From Martinezella tropici (GTDB taxonomy: Bacteria; Pseudomonadota; Alphaproteobacteria; Rhizobiales; Rhizobiaceae), in NCBI GenBank assembly GCA_000799755.1, contig JUHI01000006.1, forward strand, positions 62,001-126,000: DNA of 64,000 nucleotides. Reading direction: 5' to 3'. The position numbers and the translations under genes are program-made. Numbering within the stretch: the first letter of the stretch is position 1; the number at the start of each line of letters is the position of its first letter. Below the pieces are notes generated by a model. It had not been told where the DNA came from. It was given only the letters and a program-made list of their open reading frames with translations, and ran no database searches. This document shows, piece by piece, positions 41,141 to 51,000 of this stretch.

Positions 41141-43231
41141 TCAGGCGTGCGCCGACTTTCGGGCGCGCGAAGTCCGGACGGAAGGGATTTCGCAGAGAAT
41201 TCGCGCCAGAGCATCCTCCTGCGACATTGGACGTCCAAGCAGGAAGCCCTGCACCTCGTGATAGCCCTCGGCCCGCAATTTCGCCAATTGCGCCTCCGTC
41301 TCGATGCCTTCGGCCAAGGTTACGGCATTGAAGCCGGAGGCAATGCCGACCACAGCCCGGACGATTGCGAGGTTACCTGGATCGGCATCCATGCCGGCAA
41401 CGAAGCTACGGTCGAGCTTGATCTTGTCGAAGGAGAAGGAGCGCAGATAGCTGAGCGAGGAATAGCCCGTGCCGAAATCATCGATCGCGATGCGGATGCC
41501 AAGCTCCTTTAAGGCACGCAACAGCGAGAGGCTTTGCTCGACCTCGGAAAGCAGGATGGATTCCGTGACCTCGATCTCCAAGCGCCCAGGGCAAAGGCCC
41601 GTCTCCTCCAGCGCCGAGACGACGGTGGCAAGCAGGGCCGCATGACGAAACTGATAGACCGAGAGGTTGATGGCAACCCTCAGGTTTCCAGGCCATTGCG
41701 TGGCAGTCCGGCAAGCTTCCCGCAGCACCCAGTCGCCGATCGGCACGATCATCCCCGTTTCCTCGGCAACGGGGATGAATTCCGCCGGCGAAATGAGCCC
41801 ACGCTTGGGATGGCGCCAGCGGATCAGCGCCTCGAAGCCGGAAAGAGCATCCTTGTCCAGCCGGATGATCGGCTGATAGTGGAGCTCGAACTCATTGTTC
41901 TGCAGCGCCTCCCGCAGCTCCAATGTGAGCTGGTAGCGCCGTTCCGCCTCCAGCCGCATTTCCCTCTGATAGAAACGATAGGTCGACCGGCCGCTGCCCT
42001 TGGCCGCGTAAAGCGCAAGATCCGCATCGCGCATCAGGACATCGGCATCGGTCCCGTGTTCGGGCGCCATGGCAATGCCGATGCTGCAGGTCACATGTTC
42101 CCGCACGCCATCGAGATCGAAAGGCGCCGACAGCGAAAGCAGCAGCAGATCGGCGAAGCGCTGCGCCCGCCCTTGATCCGTCATCCGCAGAACCAGCGCG
42201 AACTCGTCGCCGCCGAGGCGCGCGACCAGATCGCTCTTCTCCGCGAGCTGCTGAAGACGCTCGGCGACCTGCCGCAGGAGCATGTCGCCCGCCGCATGGC
42301 CCTTGCTGTCGTTGATATGCTTGAAGTGATCGACATCGATGTAGAGCAGCGCGATCGGCCTTTCCGGCGTCGCGGCCGCCACCTGCCGCACGATACTCTC
42401 GGAAAAGAACGCCCGGTTCGGCAGGCCGGTCAGGGAATCATGCATGGCGAGATGCGCGAGCCTCGCCTCGACGCTGCGCTCCTCGGTGACATCCTGGGAA
42501 ATACCGAGAAGATAGCGCAACGCTTGCCCCGACGGTGCGGGAAGCGCCCGCTTCGCCGTCTTCAGGATGCGTGTGGCTCCATCCACCGTATGGATGGTTT
42601 CCTCGAAGTAGACGGTTGCCTCCGTCTCGAAGGCAAGCTTGTCCTGTTCTCGGAAAATCGCCGTCTGCTCGTCGGAAAATATGGCCCTGTCGGACATGCC
42701 GATGACATCCTTGGCCGCCTGCCCGACGATGCCGCCACACGCCTCGTTGAACAGGATATAGCGGCCATCCCGCTCCATGTCCTTGACGAAGACACCGACG
42801 GGGAGATTGTCGACGATGCTGTCGAGCAATGATTGAGTGGCGTCGACCTGTCGCTGCGCGGCATTGACCTCGGTACGGTCCTGCACGATCGCCAGGATCG
42901 CCACCTTGCCGTCGAAGCGGATCTCGCGCCCATAGGTCAGAACCTCGAATGTCCCGCCGTCGGCCTTCAGGTGTGTCCAACGTTGCGCCGTCTCCATGTC
43001 GGTGCGGTGCTGTACTGCATCCAGCATGCGCTCCCGCTCCCCGGATGGCCTGATGTCGAGCACGGTCATCTCCGCAAAGGCGGCATGGCTATAGCCGTAG
43101 AGATCGCGTGCGGCGTCGTTGACGATCAGAAATCGCAACGTCTGCGGATCATAGACCCACATCGGCGACGGATGCGTCTTGAATAGCGACCGAAAATCAT
43201 CGTTCGGGGCGTCGAGCCAAACGGAATGCAT
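41141..43231 (-). CDS. PAS-PAS-GGDEF-EAL cyclic-di-GMP protein
   Basis: 696-residue signalling protein without membrane spans. Two PAS domains (about 10-120 and 130-250, the second ending LGISQDVTEERSVEARLAHLA) precede a GGDEF domain with intact GGDEF at 340-344 and an EAL domain with intact E467-A468-L469 (GFEALIRWRHP) and DDFGTGYSSLSYL. The auto-inhibitory RxxD before GGDEF reads EKSD, so the arginine is missing. Both cyclase and phosphodiesterase activities are possible from the motifs. It likely senses a cytoplasmic signal through PAS and tunes c-di-GMP. Confidence 0.93.
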   Translation of the reverse strand: MHSVWLDAPNDDFRSLFKTHPSPMWVYDPQTLRFLIVNDAARDLYGYSHAAFAEMTVLDIRPSGERERMLDAVQHRTDMETAQRWTHLKADGGTFEVLTYGREIRFDGKVAILAIVQDRTEVNAAQRQVDATQSLLDSIVDNLPVGVFVKDMERDGRYILFNEACGGIVGQAAKDVIGMSDRAIFSDEQTAIFREQDKLAFETEATVYFEETIHTVDGATRILKTAKRALPAPSGQALRYLLGISQDVTEERSVEARLAHLAMHDSLTGLPNRAFFSESIVRQVAAATPERPIALLYIDVDHFKHINDSKGHAAGDMLLRQVAERLQQLAEKSDLVARLGGDEFALVLRMTDQGRAQRFADLLLLSLSAPFDLDGVREHVTCSIGIAMAPEHGTDADVLMRDADLALYAAKGSGRSTYRFYQREMRLEAERRYQLTLELREALQNNEFELHYQPIIRLDKDALSGFEALIRWRHPKRGLISPAEFIPVAEETGMIVPIGDWVLREACRTATQWPGNLRVAINLSVYQFRHAALLATVVSALEETGLCPGRLEIEVTESILLSEVEQSLSLLRALKELGIRIAIDDFGTGYSSLSYLRSFSFDKIKLDRSFVAGMDADPGNLAIVRAVVGIASGFNAVTLAEGIETEAQLAKLRAEGYHEVQGFLLGRPMSQEDALARILCEIPSVRTSRARKSAHA

Positions 43232-43337
43232 AGGAAGGTCGACCTTGCCAATTCGAGTTCAAAGACCTGAGAATTGGACAGTAATAGACGAAAAAGCTAA
43301 ATAAAATCAAAATTATAACAAGACTAAACTTTAGGCA

Positions 43338-43368
43338 AAAGCCTACCGCGTGTGCAACGGCAGGCTTT
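43338..43368 (-). terminator. Terminator of mannonate dehydratase gene
   Basis: Read on the minus strand, AAAGCCTGCCG pairs with CGGTAGGCTTT (11 bp, one G-U) around a nine-base loop, about 48 bases after the uxuA stop. A perfect GATACC-A-GGTATC palindrome at 43375-43387 lies between. Confidence 0.65.
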
Positions 43369-43415
43369 ATTCCTGATACCAGGTATCGCCAAAATCACGA
43401 GATGCGCGCCGAAAT

Positions 43416-44594
43416 TCAAAACCCCGCTTTGCCGATCGCGTGAATGATGCCATGAAGCTCGCCAAGCCCCTTCAGCCGCCCGATGAGGGAATAGCCGGGG
43501 TTGGTCGGCTTGTTGATATCATCACCGATAAGATGCCCATGATCCGGCCGCATCGGGATCAGATGATCCTCGCGGCCCTCTCCGCGGCGACGCGCCTCCT
43601 CGGCCAGCAGCACGCGAAGAATGGCAAACATGTCGCTGCGCCCCTCCAGATGGGAAGCCTCCACGAAGGAACCATCGGCTTCGATCGCAACATCGCGCAG
43701 ATGCGCGAAATTGATGCGCGCGGCGAATTCGCGGGCTATCGCCAGCACGTCATTGTCGGCACGCGAACCAAGCGATCCCACGCAGAGCGTCAGGCCGTTG
43801 GCAGGATCATCGACACAGCCAAGGATGCGGCGCAGATCCGCTGCCGTCGACACCACGCGCGGCAGGCCGAAAAGCGAAATTGGGGGATCGTCGGGGTGGA
43901 TCGCAAGGCGGGCGCCAAGTTCAGCCGCCACCGGCACGACCTCCTGCAGGAAAGCATCGAGATTGGCTTGAAGATCGTCAGCCGCCATGCCGTCGAAGAG
44001 CGCGATTGCCGAACGGATGGCTTCACGGCCATAACTGTCCTCACCGCCGGGAAGGCCGGCGATGATATTGTTCTCCAGGGTCTGCACGGCTTCCGGCGTA
44101 AACCCCTTCAGCCGCTCCTCGGCGCGCCGCACCAACTCCGGCGCATAATTTCCTTCGGCGCCCCTCCTGCCCAGTACGAAGACGTCATAGGCAACGAACT
44201 CAACCATATCGAACCGCAGGGCAAGAGCGGTGGTCGGCATTGCAAAGCGCAGATCGGTGCGCGTCCAGTCCACGACCGGCATGAAATTGTAGCAAATCGT
44301 CCTGATGCCGGAGCGTGCCAGATTGGCGAGGCTATCCTTCCAGACGCCGATCGCCGCCTTTGCCCCGGCGCCGCCAAGCTTGATGGCGTTGGGAACAGGG
44401 ATCGATTCGCAGACGCTCCAGCGCAGTCCGGCCGCCTCGATCAGCGCCTTTCGCGCCTCGATTTCGGCCGGCGTCCAGACGCGCGAATGCGAAACTTCGT
44501 GAAGCGCGGTGACGATGCCAGTCGCTCCCGCCTGGCGGGCATGCGAGAGTGGAACGAGATCCTTCGGGCCAAACCAGCGCCAGCAGCTTTCCAT
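43416..44594 (-). CDS. uxuA: Mannonate dehydratase
   Basis: 392-residue enzyme converting D-mannonate to 2-keto-3-deoxygluconate in hexuronate degradation. Clear family sequences are MESCWRWFGPKDLVPLSHAR, GATGIVTALHEV, CYNFMPVVDWTRTDL, RLAIHPDDPPISLFGLPRVV, FAHLRDV and MRPDHGH, including the metal-binding His, Cys and Asp/His segments. The ATG at 44594 follows GGAGGG; an open extension to 45170 is a shadow of the divergent regulator. Divergent from a GntR/FadR-type regulator. Confidence 0.95.
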   Translation of the reverse strand: MESCWRWFGPKDLVPLSHARQAGATGIVTALHEVSHSRVWTPAEIEARKALIEAAGLRWSVCESIPVPNAIKLGGAGAKAAIGVWKDSLANLARSGIRTICYNFMPVVDWTRTDLRFAMPTTALALRFDMVEFVAYDVFVLGRRGAEGNYAPELVRRAEERLKGFTPEAVQTLENNIIAGLPGGEDSYGREAIRSAIALFDGMAADDLQANLDAFLQEVVPVAAELGARLAIHPDDPPISLFGLPRVVSTAADLRRILGCVDDPANGLTLCVGSLGSRADNDVLAIAREFAARINFAHLRDVAIEADGSFVEASHLEGRSDMFAILRVLLAEEARRRGEGREDHLIPMRPDHGHLIGDDINKPTNPGYSLIGRLKGLGELHGIIHAIGKAGF

Positions 44595-44660
44595 GCGACA
44601 TCCCTCCATTTGTCGGTCAAAATACCGCCGAAAGGGGAAAAGTCTATGATGTTGTGTCGC

Positions 44661-44690
44661 TTGACACCCTTTATTGACCAACAATATGAT
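44661..44690 (+). promoter_or_regulatory. Promoter and dyad of the UxuR-like gene
   Basis: TTGACA at 44661 and TATGAT at 44685 are separated by 18 bases. The spacer holds ATTGACCAACAAT, with ATTG/CAAT arms, a possible operator for the FadR-type regulator. Transcription would begin near 44697, giving a very short leader before the ATG at 44706. Confidence 0.55.
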
Positions 44691-44705
44691 TTCACCAACG
44701 GAGGA

Positions 44706-45410
44706 ATGCCGGTGGCGGAGACTGCTGACATCGAGGATAAAGGGTCCGCAGTCGATCACGTCGTCGACGCGCTGCGGCGGTTGATGCGCGAGCGCAATCT
44801 CGGTCTTGGAGACGCCCTGCCTTCGGAAGCCGAGCTTGCCTCCATGTTCGGCGCCAGCCGCAACACGGTGCGCGAGGCGATCCGCATCCTGAAGGCCTAT
44901 GGCATTGTCGAAAGCCGCCAGAAGGTCGGCGCGGTGATTACCGACCGTCGCCAGCAGGCGCTGATGGATCTCTTCTCCTTCGCCATCGACATATCGGCGG
45001 AAAGCTTTCTCGACATTCAGGGGTTTCGTCGCCTGATCGAGGTCAATCTCAGCGACCTTCTGTTCGAAACCATCGATAATGCCGCCATCGGCAAGCTCCA
45101 TGCGATTAACGATCGGATGAGAGACGCGCCGGAACTGGCTGAGGCTGCCGAACTCGATTTCACATTTCACGCCACCCTTGTCGGCTTTGCCCGCAATCAG
45201 ACCCTGTCACAAGTCTATGGCATTCTGCAGCCATTGTTGCAGCGGCTGATGGAGGCAGGCAAGCGCTCTCGCGAAGCGGTGGACAGCGCCTATGATGAAC
45301 ATCGCACCATCATCGAAGCGTTGGAACAACGGGATCGAATCGCCTACGCCTATCACATGAACCGCCACCTGCAGGCAGGCCTGCAATTCATCGCGCCAAA
45401 GGCTGTTTGA
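44706..45410 (+). CDS. GntR-family regulator (FadR/UxuR type)
   Basis: 234-residue regulator. The winged helix reads DHVVDALRRLMRERNLGLGD then LPSEAELASMFGASRNTVRE (residues about 15-75), and an FCD domain follows with DFTFHATLVGFARNQTLSQ. The ATG at 44706 sits directly after GGAGGA; a GTG at 44712 has better spacing and may be the real start. An upstream ATG at 44646 lies within the promoter. Divergent from uxuA and followed by a beta-mannosidase gene, it likely responds to a uronate or mannonate. Confidence 0.88.
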   Translation: MPVAETADIEDKGSAVDHVVDALRRLMRERNLGLGDALPSEAELASMFGASRNTVREAIRILKAYGIVESRQKVGAVITDRRQQALMDLFSFAIDISAESFLDIQGFRRLIEVNLSDLLFETIDNAAIGKLHAINDRMRDAPELAEAAELDFTFHATLVGFARNQTLSQVYGILQPLLQRLMEAGKRSREAVDSAYDEHRTIIEALEQRDRIAYAYHMNRHLQAGLQFIAPKAV

Positions 45411-45438
45411 GGCATCCATTTCATAACGGACACATGAC

Positions 45439-47907
45439 ATGAAAAGACAGACGCTCGACACCGGCTGGACCATCTCGCGGCTGCGCGCACCCTCCAGCGC
45501 TCCTTCGCTCCCCAATTCGATCCCCGCCACAGTCCCGGGCAACGTTCATCTCGATCTGATGGCCGCGCAGTTGATCACCGACCCCTATCTCGACGTCAAC
45601 GAGATCTCGCAGGACTGGATCGGCCGCTCCGCCTGGCGCTATCGCCTGCCATTCGACTGGGACGGCGAGGACGCCGAACGCATCGATCTCTCATGCCTCG
45701 GCCTCGATACGGCGGCGCGCCTGGAGCTGAACGGCACGGTGCTTGGCGAAACGCGCAACATGCATCGCAGCTATCGCTTCGACATTGCCGATCACCTGAA
45801 AAATGGCCGCAACGAACTGATCGTCGATTTCCAATCGGCCTACGAGCATGGCGAGGACGTGCGCAAGCAGCTCGGCAGCGCCGCCGATATCCCGCAGAAT
45901 TACCCTGGCCCGAGCAATCTTATCCGCAAGATGGCCTGCAATTTCGGCTGGGACTGGGGTCCGACCGTCGTCACCTCGGGTGTCTGGAAACCGATCGTCA
46001 TCGAGAGCTGGTCGAAGGCGCGCCTCGGAGCCATCCGCCCGGAAATCACGCTGCAGGGCAGTCAGGGCGTTGCCCGTCTGCATGTCGAGGTCGAATGGGC
46101 GGAGACGGGCACGGACAGCGTAGCGCTCGTCTTGTCCATCGGCGGCAAGCGCGCTGAGGTTCGCGTCGCGCAAGGGGAGACCCATGCCCTGATCGAATGC
46201 CGCATCGACAATCCCCAGGTCTGGTGGCCGTACGGCATGGGCGGCCAGCCGCTTTACGATCTCGATCTGCAGCTGCTCGGCTCGGATGGAGCAGCACTCG
46301 ATGGCTGGAAGCGCCGCGTCGGTTTCCGTTCCGTGCGGCTCGATACGACGCCGGACGAGATCGGCTCCGCCTTCACCCTCGTCGTCAACGACGTGCCGGT
46401 CTTTGCCCGCGGCGCAAACTGGATTCCGGACGATTGCTTCCTGCCGCGTGTCACACGCGAACGCTACCGGGAACGGATTGCCCAGGCCCGCGACGCCAAT
46501 ATGAACATGCTGCGCGTCTGGGGCGGTGGCATTTATGAGACCGATACCTTCTACGAGGAATGCGATGCCGCCGGCATCATGGTCTGGCAGGATTTCCTGT
46601 TTGCCTGCGCCACCTATCCCGAAGAAGAGCCCGTCTACAGCGAGATCGAGGCAGAAGCGCGCGAAGCGATCGCCAGGCTCATGCCCTATGCCTCGCTTGT
46701 CATCTGGAACGGTAACAACGAAAACATCTGGGGCTATTTCGACTGGGGCTGGCAGGATGTGCTCGGCAACCGCCCCTGGGGCGCCGGCTATTATCTCGAC
46801 CTCCTGCCGAAGCTGGTGGCCGAGATCGATCCGACCCGCCCTTATTGGCCCGGCAGCCCCTATTCCGGCTCGATGGAGATCGCGCCGAACGCCGACGAAC
46901 ATGGCTGCAGACATATTTGGGATGTCTGGAACGAGGTGGGATACGAGACCTACCGCAATTATTTCCCGCGCTTCTGCTCGGAATTCGGATGGCAGGCGCC
47001 ACCGACCTTTGCAACGCTCGCTCAGTCTGTGCGCGAAAAGGACCGCGCGCCGGCCTCTCCTGCAGTCCTGCATCACCAGAAGGCAACCGGCGGCAACGAC
47101 AAGCTGCTGCAAGGGTTGGAAGGCTGGTTTCCTCACCCGCAAAATTTTGACGACTGGCTCTTCGTCACCCAACTCAACCAGGCACGCGCGATCAGCTACG
47201 GCATCGATCACATGCGCTCGCATCGGCCGACCTGCATGGGCACCATCGTCTGGCAGCTCAACGATTGCTGGCCCGTCACCTCCTGGGCGGCCGTCGATGG
47301 CGCCGGCCGGAAGAAGCCGCTATGGTATGCCCTGAAGCATAGCTATGCGCCGCATCTTCTCACCATCCAGCCGCGCGGCGATGGCCTGGCTGCGGTCGCC
47401 GTCAACGACGCAACCCTGTTCTGGCGCGTGCCCTTCACCGTCGAACGCTTCGATTTCAACGGCACGCTGCTTGCCCGCCACCACGTCTGGCGCATCCTGT
47501 GCGATCGCTTCGAGAACACCGATATCGAGATCCCGGCGGAGGTTGCGACCCCTGGCGACCCACGCCGGGAATTCCTTCGCGCTCGCCTCGGGGATGCCGA
47601 AGCCTGGTGGTTCTTCGAGAAGGATATGAAGCTGCAATATCCGAAGCCGCGCTTCGACATCGAGAGCGCCCATACACCGGATGGGATCACCGTCACCATC
47701 ACTGCCCAGTCACTTCTGCGCGACGTCTGCCTGTTCGTCGACCGCATCAGCCCGAATGCCGAGGTCGACGACATGCTCGTCAATCTCGCACCCGGCGAAA
47801 GCAGGAGTTTCAAGGTGAAAGGCATCTCCAAGGACGCCTTCGACGACGCCGACCTGTCGACCGTCCTGCGGACGGCCAATCAGATTGCCGAGCCTCCGCA
47901 TCACTGA
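45439..47907 (+). CDS. Beta-mannosidase (GH2)
   Basis: 822-residue glycoside hydrolase family 2 enzyme without signal peptide. The N-terminal sugar-binding domain contains WIGRSAWRYRLPF and NLIRKMACNFGWDWGPTVVTSGVWKP, both typical of beta-mannosidases. The catalytic acid/base is E428 in WNGNNENIW and the nucleophile E515 in FCSEFGWQ. It would hydrolyse terminal beta-mannosyl residues in the cytoplasm. It follows the UxuR-like gene by 28 bases, suggesting co-transcription; a hairpin follows its stop. Confidence 0.93.
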   Translation: MKRQTLDTGWTISRLRAPSSAPSLPNSIPATVPGNVHLDLMAAQLITDPYLDVNEISQDWIGRSAWRYRLPFDWDGEDAERIDLSCLGLDTAARLELNGTVLGETRNMHRSYRFDIADHLKNGRNELIVDFQSAYEHGEDVRKQLGSAADIPQNYPGPSNLIRKMACNFGWDWGPTVVTSGVWKPIVIESWSKARLGAIRPEITLQGSQGVARLHVEVEWAETGTDSVALVLSIGGKRAEVRVAQGETHALIECRIDNPQVWWPYGMGGQPLYDLDLQLLGSDGAALDGWKRRVGFRSVRLDTTPDEIGSAFTLVVNDVPVFARGANWIPDDCFLPRVTRERYRERIAQARDANMNMLRVWGGGIYETDTFYEECDAAGIMVWQDFLFACATYPEEEPVYSEIEAEAREAIARLMPYASLVIWNGNNENIWGYFDWGWQDVLGNRPWGAGYYLDLLPKLVAEIDPTRPYWPGSPYSGSMEIAPNADEHGCRHIWDVWNEVGYETYRNYFPRFCSEFGWQAPPTFATLAQSVREKDRAPASPAVLHHQKATGGNDKLLQGLEGWFPHPQNFDDWLFVTQLNQARAISYGIDHMRSHRPTCMGTIVWQLNDCWPVTSWAAVDGAGRKKPLWYALKHSYAPHLLTIQPRGDGLAAVAVNDATLFWRVPFTVERFDFNGTLLARHHVWRILCDRFENTDIEIPAEVATPGDPRREFLRARLGDAEAWWFFEKDMKLQYPKPRFDIESAHTPDGITVTITAQSLLRDVCLFVDRISPNAEVDDMLVNLAPGESRSFKVKGISKDAFDDADLSTVLRTANQIAEPPHH

Positions 47908-47930
47908 AACTGGAGATCCCTTCGATCAGT

Positions 47931-47955
47931 ATATCCGGCGCATCGCGCCGGATAT
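47931..47955 (+). terminator. Strong hairpin after beta-mannosidase gene
   Basis: Perfect 11-bp inverted repeat ATATCCGGCGC / GCGCCGGATAT with a three-base loop, 23 bases after the stop. There is no U tract. It may terminate or protect the upstream transcript. Confidence 0.55.
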
Positions 47956-48082
47956 GTCCCGATATCGTCCGCACGCCATCGCCGGTGATCGCACGCGCGA
48001 ATAGGAAAATGCCTCCTATGATCTGGCACCGCCTTGTGATCTAGTGCCCTCATCCGACCCATGAATCAGCGAGACCACGCTT

Positions 48083-51000
48083 ATGCCCTCGGAAACCAAT
48101 CGCAGCTTTCAAACGCCTCGTCGCGAAGAACTTGGCCTTGTCACCCTTGGCAACACAGCCGGTCTTTCAGCGTCGGTTCTTCCGAACGGTACGCTGTTTT
48201 CGATCGATTTTGCCGACCAGCAGGGCGGCATCATGATCAATCAGGTGCTCGGGTCGCCTGTTTACGGCGGCATCGGCCGGCTCTATCTGCGCGTCGGCGG
48301 TGCCACGCCGGCAACGGCTGAAATCGTCGGTCCAAAGGCTGCGGTAGAGTTCGCGCATGGCAAGGGTGGGTTTTCCTGGAGCGGAGGGACGGCTGGCGTC
48401 CGGCACACGGTCAGCCTGCGGCTGCATCCGAGCCAGACCGCATGGTTCTGGCAGGTGTCGCTGGAAAACAGCACCAATGCAGCCCTTTCCGCCGATCTCG
48501 TTCTTGTTCAGGATGTCGGCATCGGCGACCGCGGCTTCCTCATGAACAGCGAAGCCTATGCCTCGCAATATATCGATCATCACATTGGCGACCATGTCGC
48601 CTTCGGCCCTGTTATTATGAACCGGCAGAACCTAAAGCAGGGCGGCGGACGAAATCCGTGGCTCGCACAGGGCTGCCTTGAAGGTACCGCGGCTTACGCC
48701 ACCGATGCCATTCAGCTCCTCGTGCCGTCCAAAGGCAATGATGGCGTCATGGTGCCGGATTTCGGCACCAGCCTGCCGAGCACGCGCCGCCAGCACGAAG
48801 TCGCCTGCCCGGCAATCCAGTCGAAGCCGCTTTCACTTGAACCCGGCGCATCGGGCACGACGACCTTCTTCGGCCTCTTCATCGCCGATCATCCGGCTGC
48901 CTCCAGCGATGCCGACCTTGCCCACCTCGACGACTTGCCGAGGCTACAGGACGAGTTGGCAATTGGCACGATATCAGCCGCGCCGTCGGCGCGCAGCCTT
49001 ATGCAGGATGCGCCGCTTGCCGAGAGTGACGGCCTGGACCAAGCCGCGATCGATGCGCTCTATCCCAAACGCATGCTGGAAGAACATGTCGACGGGAAGC
49101 TGATTTCCTTCTTCGTGTCGGATGGGCAACACAACAGGCATATCGTGCTGCGCGAAAAAGAGCGGCTTGTGGCGCGCCGTCACGGCGCAATCGTCCGCAG
49201 CGGGCAGAACATGCTGCTCGACGACCAGACGCTCGCCGCTACCTGCTGGATGCAGGGCATATTCGCCGCACAGCTGACCATCGGCAATACGTCCTTCCAC
49301 AAGCTCTTCTCGGTTTCCCGCGATCCGTACAATCTGACGCGGTCGAGCGGCTTGCGCATCCTTGTCGACCTCGGCGATGGCTGGCGCCTGCTTGGCGTAC
49401 CCGCCGCCTTCGAGATGGGCTTGAGCGATACGCGCTGGATCTACAAGCTTCCCGGCCGAACCATCACGGTATCGGCAATCGCCTCCGGCGATGACCCGGC
49501 CATGCAATGGAGCGTTTCGGTCGACGGCGATGCCTGCCGTTTCGTCGTGTTCGGCCACATCGTGCTCGGCGAGCGCGACTATGAGGCCATGGCGAACATA
49601 GCGATCGATACGGCCGCCAAGCGCATCTCCTTCCGCCCGCAGCCGTCCTGGCTCTGGGATCGCTATCCGAAGGCCGGCTATCACCTCGTCACCTCGACGC
49701 CGGATGCATTCGAGGCCATTGGCGGCGACGAACTACTTTATAGCGACGACACGAGCCGCAACGGCCCGTTCATCGCCCTGAGATCGCACCCGACGAAGGC
49801 CCTGCGCTTTGCCGTGACGGGATCGATGACCGATCCGGACGCCGCAGAAGCGCTTGCCGCGCGCTACAGCGCCGGTGTCGAAAGCGACGAGATGCTGGCG
49901 CCGGCGCATCGCTTCTGGAGCCACGTGACGCGCAATGCGCGCATCGAAGGCGATGGTCGCGATGTGGTGGCTCAGGCCGTCATGCTGCCCTGGATCGCGC
50001 ATGACGCCATCGTCCACCTGAGCGTGCCGCACGGGCTCGAACAATATACAGGTGCTGCCTGGGGAACGCGCGACGTCTGCCAGGGGCCGATCGAATTCCT
50101 GCTCGCCTACGAGCATGACGAAGAAGTCCGACAGATACTCTCCACGCTCTTTTCGGAACAGTACCGCGATCGCGGCGACTGGCCGCAATGGTTCATGCTG
50201 GAGCCCTACGCCAATATCCGCGCCGGCGAAGCACATGGCGATATCGTCGTCTGGCCGCTGAAGGCGCTCTGCGACTATATCGAGGCGACTGGCGACATCA
50301 CCCTCCTCGCCGAAACGGTGCCCTGGCGCGCCGACGACACCATGCAGTTGACCTCCGAGCACGCCACGATCTCCGATCACGTCGAAAAGCTGCTGGACAC
50401 CGTGCGCAGCCGCTTCGTGCCCGGCACAAGCCTCATCCGCTACGGTGAAGGCGACTGGAACGACAGCCTGCAACCGGCCGATCCGCATCTGCGCGACTGG
50501 ATGGTGAGCAGCTGGACCGTATCCCTGCTTTACGAACAGCTGGTGCGCTATGCCGGCATCCTGACGCTTGCCAGCCGCAATGAGGAAGCGCAGTCGCTGC
50601 AGGCGACCGCGGTCGCCATGCGCGCCGATTTCAACCGTCTGCTGATGCGCGACGGCATCGTCGCCGGCTATGGCGTCTTCGATCCGAGCCATGACGGCGT
50701 GGAATTGCTGCTGCATCCCGAAGATACCAGGACCGGCCTGCACTATTCGCTGATTGCCATGACGCAACCGATGATCGGCGGCCTATTCACGCCCGATCAG
50801 CGCCACGCCCACATGAAGCTCATCCGCGAAAACCTGCTCTTCCCGGATGGTGTGCGGCTGATGGAAAAGCCGGCGACCTATTCCGGCGGCCCCGAAAAGC
50901 TCTTCCGACGTGCCGAATCCTCGTCCTTCTTCGGCCGCGAGATCGGGCTCATGTATGTGCATGCGCATCTGCGCTATTGCGAAGCCCTCGCGCTCGACGA

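Noticed and set aside
41534..42832. 432-codon plus-strand frame inside the GGDEF-EAL gene
   Set aside because: It is antisense to intact GGDEF and EAL domains and composed of typical shadow residues.
44646..44705. Upstream ATG as the start of the UxuR-like regulator
   Set aside because: It lies before and within the TTGACA/TATGAT promoter, and the GGAGGA ribosome site points to 44706 or the GTG at 44712.
45691..47223. 510-codon minus-strand frame inside the beta-mannosidase gene
   Set aside because: It is antisense to a gene with both GH2 catalytic glutamates and typical domains; no start signal or homology was seen.
48024..48038. TGGCACCGCCTTGTG as a second sigma-54 promoter before the GH94 gene
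   Set aside because: The -12 element lacks TTGC at the correct spacing; only the -24 half fits.
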